Source: Faunimonas pinastri (lineage in GTDB: Bacteria > Pseudomonadota > Alphaproteobacteria > Rhizobiales > Afifellaceae). From it: DNA of 64,000 nucleotides. The notes below the pieces were generated by a model. It ran no database searches. It was not told the DNA's origin and was given only the letters and a program-made list of their open reading frames with translations. How positions within the stretch are numbered: position 1 is the stretch's first letter; every line of letters starts with the position of its first letter. This document shows positions 1 through 10,535 of this stretch, piece after piece. The translations under genes were made by a program, and so were the position numbers. The stretch spans positions 60,658 to 124,657 of the forward strand of contig NZ_FOFG01000013.1 of NCBI RefSeq assembly GCF_900110915.1, written 5' to 3'.

Positions 1-2
1 AC

Positions 3-2261
<2,259 letters not shown>

Positions 2262-2275
2262 TCCCCGCAGCTCCC

Positions 2276-2310
2276 AAAAACAAGGCCGCGCTCCCGAGCG
2301 CGGCCTTTTT
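2276..2310 (+). terminator. Intrinsic terminator after acnA
   Basis: A 12-bp GC-rich stem (2282-2293 with 2296-2307) is followed by five T and preceded by five A, so it can stop transcription from both sides. It lies between acnA and the convergent arylesterase gene. Confidence 0.9.
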
Positions 2311-2349
2311 CATGTCAGGCATCCGAATGCGGCCAGCCGACCGGCATCG

Positions 2350-3234
2350 TCACTGCGGAGCGGCGGTCCCCTGCGTGTTCGCGGGCCCCTGCGTCGTCGC
2401 CCCGGCCGGAGCCGGGGTGGCCGGGACTGGAGTAGCAGGAGCGGCTGCGGCCGGAGCCGGCGCATTCGCGCTGGGAGCGGCAGGAGCCGGTGCGTTCCCG
2501 GCGGGAGCGGCAGCATCCGGCGGCGCGCTGTCGGCGGCGCTGTCGTCGTCATCGTCGTCTTCGTCCTTGGGCGCGAGGGCCGCTTTCACGAGCGCCTCGG
2601 CATAGGGCGTGATGCGCTTGACGATCTTGGCGATGCCTTCCGCCGTCGGATGGATGCCGTCGGACTGGGTCACGAGGTCGTCCGCAGCGACACCTTCCAG
2701 GAAGAAGGGATAAAGGCCGACCCGCTCTTCCGCCGCGACCTGGATGAAGATCCTGTTGAAGGCGCGGGCAAAGTCCGGCCCCATGTTCGGGGGCGCCTTC
2801 ATACCGGCGAGAAGCACGTCCTGGTCGCGTTCCGTCAGCTTGTCGAGGATCGCGGTGAGGTTCTTGCGCGTCACCTCCGGGTCGATGCCGCGCAGCGCGT
2901 CGTTGCCGCCGAGTTCGACGATGACAGCCTGCGCATCCTTCGGCACCGACCAGTCGACACGGGCGAGCGCAGCCGTGGTCGTGTCGCCGGAGACGCCGGC
3001 ATTGTCCACCTTCACGTCATAGCCCTTGGCCTTCAGCGCCGCTTCCAGCTGCTCGGGGAAGGACTGTCCCGGGCCAAGCCCGTAGCCCGCCGTCAGGCTG
3101 TCGCCGAAGGCCACGATGTGCACGGGATCGGCCAGAGCGGCGGAGCCCGGCCCCATCAGCCCGAGCGCTGTGCCGAACAGAGCGGCGGCCGCCCAAGGCG
3201 CGTTTCCGGGAAGCCGGTTCGCTTTCATTCTCAT
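2350..3234 (-). CDS. SGNH/GDSL arylesterase (TesA-like acyl-CoA thioesterase/lysophospholipase family), exported
   Basis: Serine esterase of the SGNH superfamily, probably periplasmic. The ATG at 3234 gives 294 residues and puts a signal peptide first (hydrophobic stretch about 13-35 ending ALA). Block I is GDSLTAGYG (Ser46), block III is GGND (109-112), and block V is SDGIHPT with catalytic Asp192 and His195. Residues 221 onward form an unusual tail: seven-Asp/Glu run followed by about 60 residues of Pro/Ala-rich low complexity. A longer frame upstream to 3414 has no family similarity and is not used. It lies opposite the YbbA/YbbP-type ABC genes, the arrangement known for tesA, but an HPP gene sits between them. 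Family is secure; the natural substrate is not readable from sequence. Confidence 0.9.
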   Translation of the reverse strand: MRMKANRLPGNAPWAAAALFGTALGLMGPGSAALADPVHIVAFGDSLTAGYGLGPGQSFPEQLEAALKAKGYDVKVDNAGVSGDTTTAALARVDWSVPKDAQAVIVELGGNDALRGIDPEVTRKNLTAILDKLTERDQDVLLAGMKAPPNMGPDFARAFNRIFIQVAAEERVGLYPFFLEGVAADDLVTQSDGIHPTAEGIAKIVKRITPYAEALVKAALAPKDEDDDDDDSAADSAPPDAAAPAGNAPAPAAPSANAPAPAAAAPATPVPATPAPAGATTQGPANTQGTAAPQ

Positions 3235-3470
3235 CGTCACGAATCCCTTGTCCTGCTGTCCACCCGGTCTCTGTCCCTGAACCCTGCACGACGATCCGAA
3301 CGCTCGGAAAGGGTTTTCGTGACGACGACGCGCGGCATGCCCGTCAGAAGCACGAGATGGTGGCGAAAAAAGCAACGGCGGGGCAAACCCACGACCCTGC
3401 GACGCTTCGACCACATCTCGTCTCGGGCCGCGACGGCACGCAGCGCCGGTGAGCCGGCGGGTGTGTCCAC

Positions 3471-4175
3471 CTAGGTGCCTCGGATCGCCTGCGCCTCAGC
3501 CCGGCTCCGTTGCGCCGCATGGAACCCGACCCGGCGGAAGAGCAGGTCGAGGTCCTCGCGGCTGACGTCGAAGGTTTCGCCGAGATCGTGCAGCGCGCGG
3601 TCCACGTCCTCCGGGTGCGGAACGCCGTCGAGGGCGGGTGCCATATGGCCGACCACGGGAACGGGACGGTGCGGATAGGAATGGCCGGAAAGGCGGTGGA
3701 AGGCGATGCCGGCCAAGGTCAGCAGGACCGCGTTGATCGCCACGGGCACGAAGGGAAAGAGGTAGCCCGCCGAGGCGACCGCCGGGCCGCCGATGACGGC
3801 GGTTAGCGCAGCCGCGCCGCCCGGCGGATGCAGGCAGCGAAGCCACGACATGGCGAGGATCGCGCCGCCGACCGCGAGTCCGGCGGCGAGATCCGGATTG
3901 GGCACAAGCCTCGCCACGCTCACGCCCACCAGGGCGGAGACGAAATTGCCGCCGATCACCGACCACGGCTGGGCCAGAGGGCTGGACGGCACGGCGAAGA
4001 CCAGCACGGCCGAGACGCCCATCGGCGCGACCAGCAGCGCAAGGGTCGCCGAATGCAGGAAGACGGCCGCGCCGATCGCACCGGTGAGCGCGATCCCGAT
4101 CAACGCGCCGAGACCGGCGACGGTCTGGTCGCGGAGACTGGAACCCGCAAGGATGGGAGGAAGGGAGAAGCGCAT
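3471..4175 (-). CDS. HPP family membrane protein
   Basis: About 234 residues with four to five hydrophobic segments and the signature LRCLHPPGGAAAL that gives the HPP family its name. Some HPP proteins in plants and cyanobacteria are nitrite transporters of plastid or inner membranes, but the function of this bacterial form is not established. The ATG at 4175 begins right before the first membrane segment; the frame stays open upstream to 4550 but that part overlaps the divergent ABC ATPase gene and is not family-like. The cytosolic C-terminal tail (about 60 residues) is polar. It is placed between the arylesterase and the ABC exporter, which are usually direct neighbours, so it may be a later insertion there. 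Confidence 0.85.
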   Translation of the reverse strand: MRFSLPPILAGSSLRDQTVAGLGALIGIALTGAIGAAVFLHSATLALLVAPMGVSAVLVFAVPSSPLAQPWSVIGGNFVSALVGVSVARLVPNPDLAAGLAVGGAILAMSWLRCLHPPGGAAALTAVIGGPAVASAGYLFPFVPVAINAVLLTLAGIAFHRLSGHSYPHRPVPVVGHMAPALDGVPHPEDVDRALHDLGETFDVSREDLDLLFRRVGFHAAQRSRAEAQAIRGT

Positions 4176-4407
4176 GGGTGGCCCGGCATATTGGTCGGCG
4201 TCGCACCGGCAACGGAGATGCGCCGGACTGCCTCGACCGCCAAGCCTACCCGGCCAGCGCACCCTGGAACAGAAACGGCTTTCCAACGGGAGATCGGGTG
4301 CGGGAACACTGTTCTGGAGCGTTCGCCTGCCGATCGACTCGGGTCGGCTGGAATGATACCGGCCGAGGTCCCATATCGGCGGAACCCGCCGCTCCAAAGG
4401 TCTCCCC

Positions 4408-5106
4408 GTGAACGATGCCGCCATCCTCCTCGACAATGTCGATCTCACGTTGGGCAGCGGGGCTTCCCGGGTCCATGTCCTGAAGCAGGTGAGCCTGAGC
4501 GTCGGTCGCGGCGAGACGGTGGGTCTTGTCGGGCCGTCCGGCTCCGGCAAGTCGACATTGCTGCTGGCGATCGCCGGGCTGGAACGGATCGACAGCGGGC
4601 GGCTGGTCGTGGCGGGGCAGGATTATGCCGGGTTGGGCGAGGATGCGCTGGCGGCGTTCCGGGGCCGGGAGATCGGCTTCGTCTTCCAGGCCTTTCACCT
4701 CATGCAGACCATGACGGCGCTTGAAAACGTCGCCGTTCCGCTGGAGCTTGCCGACGAGCCCGATGCTTTCGCCCGCGCCCGCGAGATGCTCGGTCGCGTC
4801 GGCCTCGCGCACAGGATCGGGCATTACCCGGCGCAGCTTTCCGGCGGCGAGCAGCAACGCGTCGCCATCGCCCGCGCGCTCGCGGTCAAGCCGTCGATCC
4901 TGATCGCCGACGAACCCACCGGCAATCTCGACAGCGAAACCGGCGAGGAGATCGCCGATCTGATCTTCCAGACCTCACGGGAGAACGGCTCCACTCTCGT
5001 CCTCGTGACGCATGACCAGGGCCTCGCCGCCCGCTGCAGCCGCACCGTGCGCATCGCATCCGGCCAGATCGAGGAAGCTGCCCAGACCGTGCGGCGGACG
5101 GCATGA
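4408..5106 (+). CDS. ABC transporter ATP-binding protein, YbbA-like
   Basis: ATPase of a MacB/LolD-type exporter, 232 residues. Walker A is GPSGSGKST (42-50), the ABC signature LSGGEQQR (144-151), Walker B ILIADEP (164-170), followed by the TGNLD D-loop and THD switch histidine. The start is GTG with AAAGG seven bases upstream; no better ATG exists. It overlaps the permease gene by four bases (ATGA), so the two are translationally coupled. In Escherichia coli ybbA-ybbP lie next to tesA, and the same link is kept here at a distance of one gene. Such transporters may move lipids or lipoproteins; the substrate is unknown. Confidence 0.93.
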   Translation: MNDAAILLDNVDLTLGSGASRVHVLKQVSLSVGRGETVGLVGPSGSGKSTLLLAIAGLERIDSGRLVVAGQDYAGLGEDALAAFRGREIGFVFQAFHLMQTMTALENVAVPLELADEPDAFARAREMLGRVGLAHRIGHYPAQLSGGEQQRVAIARALAVKPSILIADEPTGNLDSETGEEIADLIFQTSRENGSTLVLVTHDQGLAARCSRTVRIASGQIEEAAQTVRRTA

Positions 5107-7667
5107 ACGGGGCTGCCTCGGCGCAAAGCCGCTCGCTGCCGATTTCGCTCCGCTTCGCGCTTCGCGAACTCCGGGGCGGCCTCGCCGGCTTTTATGTCTT
5201 TCTCGCCTGCATCGCGTTGGGCGTCGCGTCCATCGCGGGCGTCAATTCCGTTTCCCATGCGCTGACGGAAGGGATCTCCACGCAGGGCCGCACGATTCTC
5301 GGCGGCGATCTCTCGATCTCGCTGATCCACCGCGATCTCGGGCCCGAGCAGAAGGCCTTCTTCGCCCGGCAGGGAACGCTCGACACGGTCGCCACGATGC
5401 GCGCCATGGCGGTGCGGCCGGACGGCGCCGACCAGACGCTGGTGGAACTGAAATCGGTCGATGCCGCCTATCCGCGGCAGGGCGAACTGGCGCTGGAGGG
5501 CGGCGGCGACGGACAGGCCTTGCTGCGCGAAACGGACGGCGCCTTCGGCGCGCTCGCCGCGCCGGAACTGCTGGACCGGCTGAACCTGAAGGTCGGCGAC
5601 GATCTCAAGCTCGGCGCGCTCACCCTGAAGCTGCGAGGCGTCATCGCGTCCGAGCCGGACCGCCTTTCCGAAGGCATCGGCTTCGGTCCGCACCTGATGA
5701 TCTCGCTGGACGCCCTGCAACGGACGGAGTTGCTGCAGCCCGGCGCGCTCGTCACCTGGATGAACCGCCTCTCCTTTGCCGGGCCGGCCGATCCCGCCCG
5801 GGCGAAGCAACTCGCGGCAGATGCCGACAAGCAGTTCCCCAATGCCGGCTGGCGCATGCGGACCAGCGACAATGCCTCGCCCTCGCTGTCCGGCAATATC
5901 GACCGCTTCGCGCAATTCCTGACACTGGTGGGGCTTACCGCGCTGATCGTGGGCGGTGTCGGCGTCGCCAACGCGGTATCGAGCTTCGTCGATCTTAAAC
6001 GCCCAGCGATCGCCACGCTGAAGAGCCTGGGCGCCAGCGCCGGCACGATCTTCCGCATCTATTTCCTGCAGATCCTGATCCTGGCGCTGTTCGGCATCGC
6101 GATCGGGCTGGTGGTCGGCGCGATCCTGCCCTTTGTCGCCAAGTGGGCGCTGTCGGACCTCCTGCCTGTCGCAGATGTCGGCCTTTACCCGGCGGAGCTC
6201 GGCCTCGCTTTCGTCTACGGGCTGCTGGTGACGGTCGCCTTTTCGCTCTGGCCGCTCGGCCGCGCCCGCCAGATGCCCGCGACCAGCCTCTTCGCCGACC
6301 GGGCGCTCGGGTCGAACGTCCGGCCGCCCTGGATCTACCGCATCTTCCAGCTGGTCGCGCTGTTGCTGCTGGCGGGGCTCGCCATCGCGCTTTCCAGCCA
6401 GCAGCGCCTTGCCGTCATGTATATCGCGGCCGTGGTGGTGGCCTTCGTGGTGCTGCGGCTGGTGGCGGTGCTCATCACCTTCCTCGCCCGCCATGCCGGG
6501 CGCATCAGAGGCACCACGCTGCGGCTGGCGATCCGCAACATTCAGCGACCGGGCGCGCTCACGTCCAGCGTGGTCCTCTCGCTCGGCCTCGGCCTGACGC
6601 TTCTGGTCAGCCTCGCGTTGATCGACACCAATCTGCGGGGCCAGTTGACGGGCGCCATCGCGGACAAGGCGCCGGACTTCTTCTTCATCGATATCCAGAA
6701 CGCGGACCGCGATCGCTTCGTCGACCTGCTGAAACGGGAGGCTCCGGCCGCGTCGGTCGACACCGTCCCCATGCTGCGGGGACGCATCACGGCGGTGAAG
6801 GGTGTGCCGGCGACCGAGGTGAAGGCCGGCGAAGGCGGCAGCTGGGCGCTTCAGGGCGACCGGGGCGTGACCTTTGCCGATACCCTGCCCCGCAATTCGC
6901 GGCTGGTGCAGGGCTCGTGGTGGGCGGCCGGTTATGACGGCGAGCCGCTGGTCTCCTTCGAGGAAGGTGTGGCGAAGGCGCTGAATCTCGGCATCGGCGA
7001 CCATGTGACCGTGAATGTGCTCGGCCGCAACGTGACGGCCAGGATCGCCAATATCCGCGCGGTGGACTGGGATTCGCTGTCGATCAACTTCGTGATGGTG
7101 TTCTCGCCCAACACATTCGCCGGCGCGCCGGTGACGGATCTCGCGACCCTCTCCCTGCCCAAGGGAGGCGATCCCGGTCTCGACCGGCATGTCGCCTCGG
7201 TCGTGACGAAGACTTTTCCGGCGGTCACCAGCGTGCGGGTCAAGGACGCCATCGATTCCGTCAACGACCTGATCGGCAAGCTGGCGCTGGCCGTACGGGT
7301 CGCCGCGTCGCTGGCGCTCGTCGTGTCCATGCTGGTGCTGGGCGGCGCGCTGGCGGCCGGCCATCGCCAGCGGCGGCAGGACGCCGTGATCCTGAAGGCG
7401 CTGGGGGCGACGCGCACCCGGCTCCTGACCGCGTTCTCGCTGGAATACGGGATCCTCGGGTTGGCGACCGCCGTCTTCGCCGTCGCCGCCGGGTCTGTCG
7501 CGGCCTGGTATGTGGGCGAGAGGGTCATGCATATCCCCTTCCACTTCCGCCCGGAAATCGCGGTCGCCGCGGCCCTGATCGCGCTTGCCGTGACCCTGGG
7601 GCTGGGGCTCGCCGGCACCTGGCGCATCCTCTCGGTGAAGGCCGGGCCATTCTTACGAAATCTTTAG
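5103..7667 (+). CDS. ABC transporter permease, YbbP-like (FtsX/MacB fold)
   Basis: An 854-residue inner-membrane permease that partners the ATPase just upstream. It shows the YbbP layout: one N-terminal membrane helix (about 20-45), a large periplasmic domain, a FtsX block with three helices (about 270-400), two central helices (about 415-460), a second periplasmic domain, and a final FtsX block (about 720-845) ending close to the C-terminus. The start ATG overlaps the ATPase stop. YbbA-YbbP type exporters often accompany a TesA-like esterase, which suggests a role in moving lipid-like products, but this is inference from context. Annotation as permease is firm; the cargo is not known. Confidence 0.92.
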   Translation: MNGAASAQSRSLPISLRFALRELRGGLAGFYVFLACIALGVASIAGVNSVSHALTEGISTQGRTILGGDLSISLIHRDLGPEQKAFFARQGTLDTVATMRAMAVRPDGADQTLVELKSVDAAYPRQGELALEGGGDGQALLRETDGAFGALAAPELLDRLNLKVGDDLKLGALTLKLRGVIASEPDRLSEGIGFGPHLMISLDALQRTELLQPGALVTWMNRLSFAGPADPARAKQLAADADKQFPNAGWRMRTSDNASPSLSGNIDRFAQFLTLVGLTALIVGGVGVANAVSSFVDLKRPAIATLKSLGASAGTIFRIYFLQILILALFGIAIGLVVGAILPFVAKWALSDLLPVADVGLYPAELGLAFVYGLLVTVAFSLWPLGRARQMPATSLFADRALGSNVRPPWIYRIFQLVALLLLAGLAIALSSQQRLAVMYIAAVVVAFVVLRLVAVLITFLARHAGRIRGTTLRLAIRNIQRPGALTSSVVLSLGLGLTLLVSLALIDTNLRGQLTGAIADKAPDFFFIDIQNADRDRFVDLLKREAPAASVDTVPMLRGRITAVKGVPATEVKAGEGGSWALQGDRGVTFADTLPRNSRLVQGSWWAAGYDGEPLVSFEEGVAKALNLGIGDHVTVNVLGRNVTARIANIRAVDWDSLSINFVMVFSPNTFAGAPVTDLATLSLPKGGDPGLDRHVASVVTKTFPAVTSVRVKDAIDSVNDLIGKLALAVRVAASLALVVSMLVLGGALAAGHRQRRQDAVILKALGATRTRLLTAFSLEYGILGLATAVFAVAAGSVAAWYVGERVMHIPFHFRPEIAVAAALIALAVTLGLGLAGTWRILSVKAGPFLRNL

Positions 7668-7689
7668 GGCCGCGTGATCGACCTTGCCC

Positions 7690-7718
7690 TTGTGACAACG
7701 GGCCGCGCCGGCCATATT
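7690..7718 (+). promoter_or_regulatory. Candidate sigma-70 promoter for the BAX-inhibitor-like gene
   Basis: TTGTGA and CATATT are separated by 17 bases, about 50 bases ahead of the ATG at 7768. The fit is moderate and based on reading only. Confidence 0.4.
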
Positions 7719-7767
7719 GGGGACAAACCCCGGTCGTTTCCGGGCGTGGGGGATACAGGAGAGTAAC

Positions 7768-8508
7768 ATGGCTGAATACGACCGCCGATATGCGACGGCC
7801 GTTCGCACGGGAGCCGGGACACGCGCCCAGGGGATCGACCAGGGCCTCCGCTCCTTCATGCTCGGCATCTACAACAATATGGCGATGGGCCTGGCCGTGA
7901 CCGGCCTGTTCGCCTTCGGCACCTTCTATGTCGCGGCGACCAACCCCGCCGTGGCGCAGGCGCTTTACTTCAGCCCGCTGAAGTGGATCGTGATCTTCGC
8001 GCCGCTGGTGGTGGTGTTTGCCTTCTCCGCCGGCATCAACCGCATGACGCCGTCGACCGCTCGCCTCGTCTTCCTCGGCTATGCCGCGCTGATGGGCCTG
8101 TCTCTGTCGTCGATCTTCATCGTCTATACCGGCGTCGGAATCGCGCGAACCTTCTTCATCACCGCTGCCTCCTTCGGCGCGCTGAGCCTCTACGGCTACA
8201 CGACGAAGCGTGACCTCAGCGGGATGGGTTCGTTCCTGTTCATGGGCGTGATCGGCATCATCCTGGCGTCGATCGTGAACATGTTCCTGCATTCGACCGG
8301 TCTGCAGTTCGCGGTTTCGGTCCTCGGCGTGCTGATCTTCGCGGGCCTGACGGCCTACGACACGCAGAACCTGAAGGCGATGTACGACTATGTCGGCAAC
8401 GACCGCGAGGCCGCCGGCCGTGCCTCGATCATGGGAGCGCTCAGGCTCTATCTCGATTTCCTGAACCTCTTCATGTTCCTGCTGCAGTTCACGGGCAACC
8501 GCCGCTAA
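7768..8508 (+). CDS. Bax inhibitor-1/YccA family membrane protein
   Basis: A 246-residue protein with seven predicted membrane helices, the hallmark of the BI-1/YccA/YbhL family (TMBIM superfamily). Bacterial members include pH-sensitive calcium-leak proteins and FtsH-interacting YccA. The conserved end is present: TAYDTQNLK in the penultimate loop and a last helix with LYLDFLNLFMFLL. The ATG at 7768 is preceded by a good AGGAGAG site; the upstream in-frame ATG at 7717 would add 17 non-family residues. It is followed by a strong terminator, so it is likely monocistronic. Family is certain; the physiological role here is not. Confidence 0.95.
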   Translation: MAEYDRRYATAVRTGAGTRAQGIDQGLRSFMLGIYNNMAMGLAVTGLFAFGTFYVAATNPAVAQALYFSPLKWIVIFAPLVVVFAFSAGINRMTPSTARLVFLGYAALMGLSLSSIFIVYTGVGIARTFFITAASFGALSLYGYTTKRDLSGMGSFLFMGVIGIILASIVNMFLHSTGLQFAVSVLGVLIFAGLTAYDTQNLKAMYDYVGNDREAAGRASIMGALRLYLDFLNLFMFLLQFTGNRR

Positions 8509-8540
8509 GCGGCTCGCGCCGGACGGGACACTGGATTAAG

Positions 8541-8570
8541 AAAGGCGGTGCTTCGGCGCCGCCTTTTTCT
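8541..8570 (+). terminator. Intrinsic terminator with UUCG tetraloop
   Basis: An 11-bp stem (8541-8551 with 8556-8566, one T-G wobble) closes a TTCG tetraloop on a C-G pair and runs into a T tract. It ends the BAX-inhibitor-like transcript. Confidence 0.9.
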
Positions 8571-8601
8571 TTGCCTGGCCCTTCTCCTTGCCGGAATCTC
8601 C

Positions 8602-9156
8602 ATGCCCTCCGACGACATCCTGATCCGTCCCACCGACGAGACGGACATCCCCGCTTTGACCGAAATCTACCGCCACGCCGTGCTGCACGGCACGGCATCC
8701 TACGAAGTGGAGCCGCCTGGCGAGGCGGAGATGCTGCGCCGATGCCGCGACCTGACAGGCCGCGGGTTTCCGCATCTGGTGGCGGAGCGTGGAGGTCGAG
8801 TCCTGGGATATGCCTATGCGGGGCCCTATCGCCCGCGCCCGGCCTATCGCTTCTCGGTCGAGGATTCGATCTATATCGCGCCTGACCTGCACCGCGCGGG
8901 CGTCGGCAGCCGGCTCCTGGCCGCACTGATCGAAGCTTGCGAGGCCAAGGGTTTCCGCCAGATTTTCGCCAGCGCCGGCGGTGGCACGGAGAACCCGGCT
9001 TCGGTGCGGCTGCATGAAAAACTGGGCTTCCGCACGATCGGCATTTTCGAGGGCTCGGGCTTCAAGCACGGACGATGGCTCGACACCGTCCTCATGCAGC
9101 GCCCACTTGGCCCCGGCAGCAGCCAGCCGCCGGAAGAGGCCGAGCCTAGGAACTGA
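8602..9156 (+). CDS. GNAT N-acetyltransferase, phosphinothricin/methionine-sulfoximine acetyltransferase type
   Basis: A 184-residue GNAT enzyme that transfers acetyl from acetyl-CoA to an amino group. The whole length matches the pat/bar/MddA subfamily: RPTDETDIPALTEIYRHAV at the N-terminus, GYAYAGPYRPRPAYRFSVE in the middle, and the acetyl-CoA pyrophosphate loop HRAGVGSRLLAAL. Members acetylate phosphinothricin, methionine sulfoximine or methionine sulfone, and chromosomal copies are common outside antibiotic producers, so resistance is not implied. The ATG at 8602 is chosen because an earlier frame start lies inside the terminator. It converges on the DUF2794 gene with an 11-base overlap at the stops. 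Confidence 0.9.
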   Translation: MPSDDILIRPTDETDIPALTEIYRHAVLHGTASYEVEPPGEAEMLRRCRDLTGRGFPHLVAERGGRVLGYAYAGPYRPRPAYRFSVEDSIYIAPDLHRAGVGSRLLAALIEACEAKGFRQIFASAGGGTENPASVRLHEKLGFRTIGIFEGSGFKHGRWLDTVLMQRPLGPGSSQPPEEAEPRN

Positions 9157-9532
9157 CCAGCGAAAGCTGCGGCTTATCCAGAACACGCATGACTGTGGGC
9201 AGATCGTGGCCCCGCTTCAGGATAGCGCCGGACGCCGCGACGACGCGATAGGCGCCCTGCTTGCGGGCTAGCTCCGGGATTTTCTCCACACGGTAGAGCG
9301 GCATCTCGCTGGTGCGGCGGAAGATCGAAAAGACGGCGCGGTCCGCCAGATGGTCGATCGCATAATCGCGCCACTCGCCTTCCGCGACCTTGTGGCCGTA
9401 GACGCGAAGGATCGCGTCGAGCTCGCGGCGATGGAAGGCCACGTATCCAGGCGCGGATTTCGGCTGCGAACTCGTCGAGATGGTGGACAGGATCTTTGCG
9501 CCCTCCGGTGAACGGTTCTCGAAATCGGTCAA
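9146..9532 (-). CDS. DUF2794 domain-containing protein
   Basis: A 128-residue protein of the alphaproteobacterial DUF2794 family; function unknown. The conserved core runs from FHRRELDAILRVYG through WRDYAIDHL to PELARKQGAYRVV. I place the start at the TTG at 9532 because AGGAGA lies six bases upstream and the resulting length matches relatives, whereas the ATG at 9640 would add 36 residues unlike the family and lies in what looks like a leader. The N-terminal 30 residues are polar and variable. It is single, converging on the acetyltransferase gene. No motif suggests an enzymatic role. Confidence 0.85.
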   Translation of the reverse strand: MTDFENRSPEGAKILSTISTSSQPKSAPGYVAFHRRELDAILRVYGHKVAEGEWRDYAIDHLADRAVFSIFRRTSEMPLYRVEKIPELARKQGAYRVVAASGAILKRGHDLPTVMRVLDKPQLSLVSS

Positions 9533-9699
9533 AGCCTGTCTCCTGACGAAGTGCCTATTGAGGCGGAAAACGCCGTGCCGCGCAAGCGCCGGTCCTCCCG
9601 ATATAGGGACGTGCGGCGCTCCTGCCATCGTCTGCGGCATTCCCGACGGAAGTGCTGTACCCGCTAACGAAAAATCTCATTTTGGCCGCGATCCGGCCT

Positions 9700-9862
9700 T
9701 TGGGCCGCCATTTGGCGCAGGCAAATAGTGATCGTTGCCCAACGGCCTGGTGCCGGGGAAGGTTATCTGCCCCCCAGCCCAGAACCGGCACCGGCCGGGC
9801 ACGCTTTAGAGTATGGTTTAATCCCCAGAGTCTCCTAGGCCGGCATTGCCGGCCTTTTCTTT
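9700..9862 (+). ncRNA. Candidate structured small RNA with its own terminator
   Basis: Between the reverse-strand DUF2794 gene and the forward thpR gene there is a well-formed forward terminator (9837-9858) although no forward coding gene ends here. Just upstream lies a long imperfect hairpin: 9744-9756 pairs with 9785-9796 (12 pairs, one bulge), extended by TGCCC with GGGCA outside it. This points to a short transcript of perhaps 100-200 bases. The 5' end and any promoter are not clear to me, so the start is approximate. 6S RNA was considered because of the long stem, but I cannot confirm its conserved bubble. The remaining bases from 9533 to 9981 show no coding sequence. Confidence 0.4.
9837..9862 (+). 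terminator. Orphan intrinsic terminator upstream of thpR
   Basis: AGGCCGGC (9837-9844) pairs with GCCGGCCT (9848-9855) and is followed by TTTTCTTT. It faces the forward strand, where no upstream coding gene ends, which supports a small RNA here. Confidence 0.8.
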
Positions 9863-9981
9863 GGGCTCCGGCGCGGTCTTCTCCTGCCCCGACAGATCGC
9901 GCAGCGCCGCACTCCGCAAATCTCCGAATTGCGTTATCCTCTCTCTCGCCACGTCACCCCCTTCGATTCGAGGAGGCTGAA

Positions 9982-10518
9982 ATGCCGAGGCTTTTTACGG
10001 CGCTGGAACTCCCTTCCGACATCACGTTCTCGCTGTCCCTGCTGCGCGGCGGCCTGTCCGGCGCACGCTGGATCGACCAGGCGAACTATCACATCACATT
10101 ACGCTTCATCGGCGACATCGACGATCGCACCGCCGACGAGATCGCCAACCAGCTTGCGCGGGTGAGCCGGCCGCGCTTCGATCTTTCGCTGGATGGCGTG
10201 GGCTGCTTCGGCGGTCGCAAGCCGCATTCGATCTATGCCGGCGTTCGGTCTTCCCCGGCGCTCCGGGAACTGCAGGCCGAGCACGAACGGCTGGTGCAGC
10301 GCATCGGGCTGGAGCCGGAACGGCGCAAGTTCACGCCGCACGTCACGCTGGCGCGGCTACGGGGAACGAGCGAGCCGGATGTGGCGGATTATCTCGCGCT
10401 GCGCGGCAGCTTCGGCACGACTCCCTTCCCCGTCGGCCGCTTCGTGCTGCTGTCCTCGCGCGCCTCGCGCGGCGGCGGCCCCTATGTCATGGAGGAAGCC
10501 TACCCGCTCGCCGCCTGA
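9982..10518 (+). CDS. thpR: RNA 2',3'-cyclic phosphodiesterase
   Basis: A 178-residue enzyme of the 2H phosphoesterase family that opens 2',3'-cyclic phosphates on RNA ends; older name LigT. The two catalytic HxTx motifs are visible as HITLRF (37-42) and HVTLAR (120-125), set in the expected pseudo-symmetric repeat. The ATG at 9982 has a perfect AGGAGG site six bases upstream and gives a start typical of the family (MPRLFTALELP); the open frame before it lies in the RNA/terminator region. It converges on imuB with 17 bases between stops. Assignment is firm. Confidence 0.95.
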   Translation: MPRLFTALELPSDITFSLSLLRGGLSGARWIDQANYHITLRFIGDIDDRTADEIANQLARVSRPRFDLSLDGVGCFGGRKPHSIYAGVRSSPALRELQAEHERLVQRIGLEPERRKFTPHVTLARLRGTSEPDVADYLALRGSFGTTPFPVGRFVLLSSRASRGGGPYVMEEAYPLAA

Positions 10519-10535
10519 GGTCGCGGGCCTCCCCC

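Noticed and set aside
4824..7544. Very long open frame on the reverse strand opposite the YbbA/YbbP genes
   Set aside because: Rich in Arg, Gly, His and Asp as expected for the antisense of GC-rich codons; no family-like stretch, no ribosome site, and both forward genes are certain.
8602..9156. Herbicide or antibiotic resistance gene
   Set aside because: The phosphinothricin-type family has many chromosomal members acting on methionine derivatives; no sign of recent transfer or cluster context.
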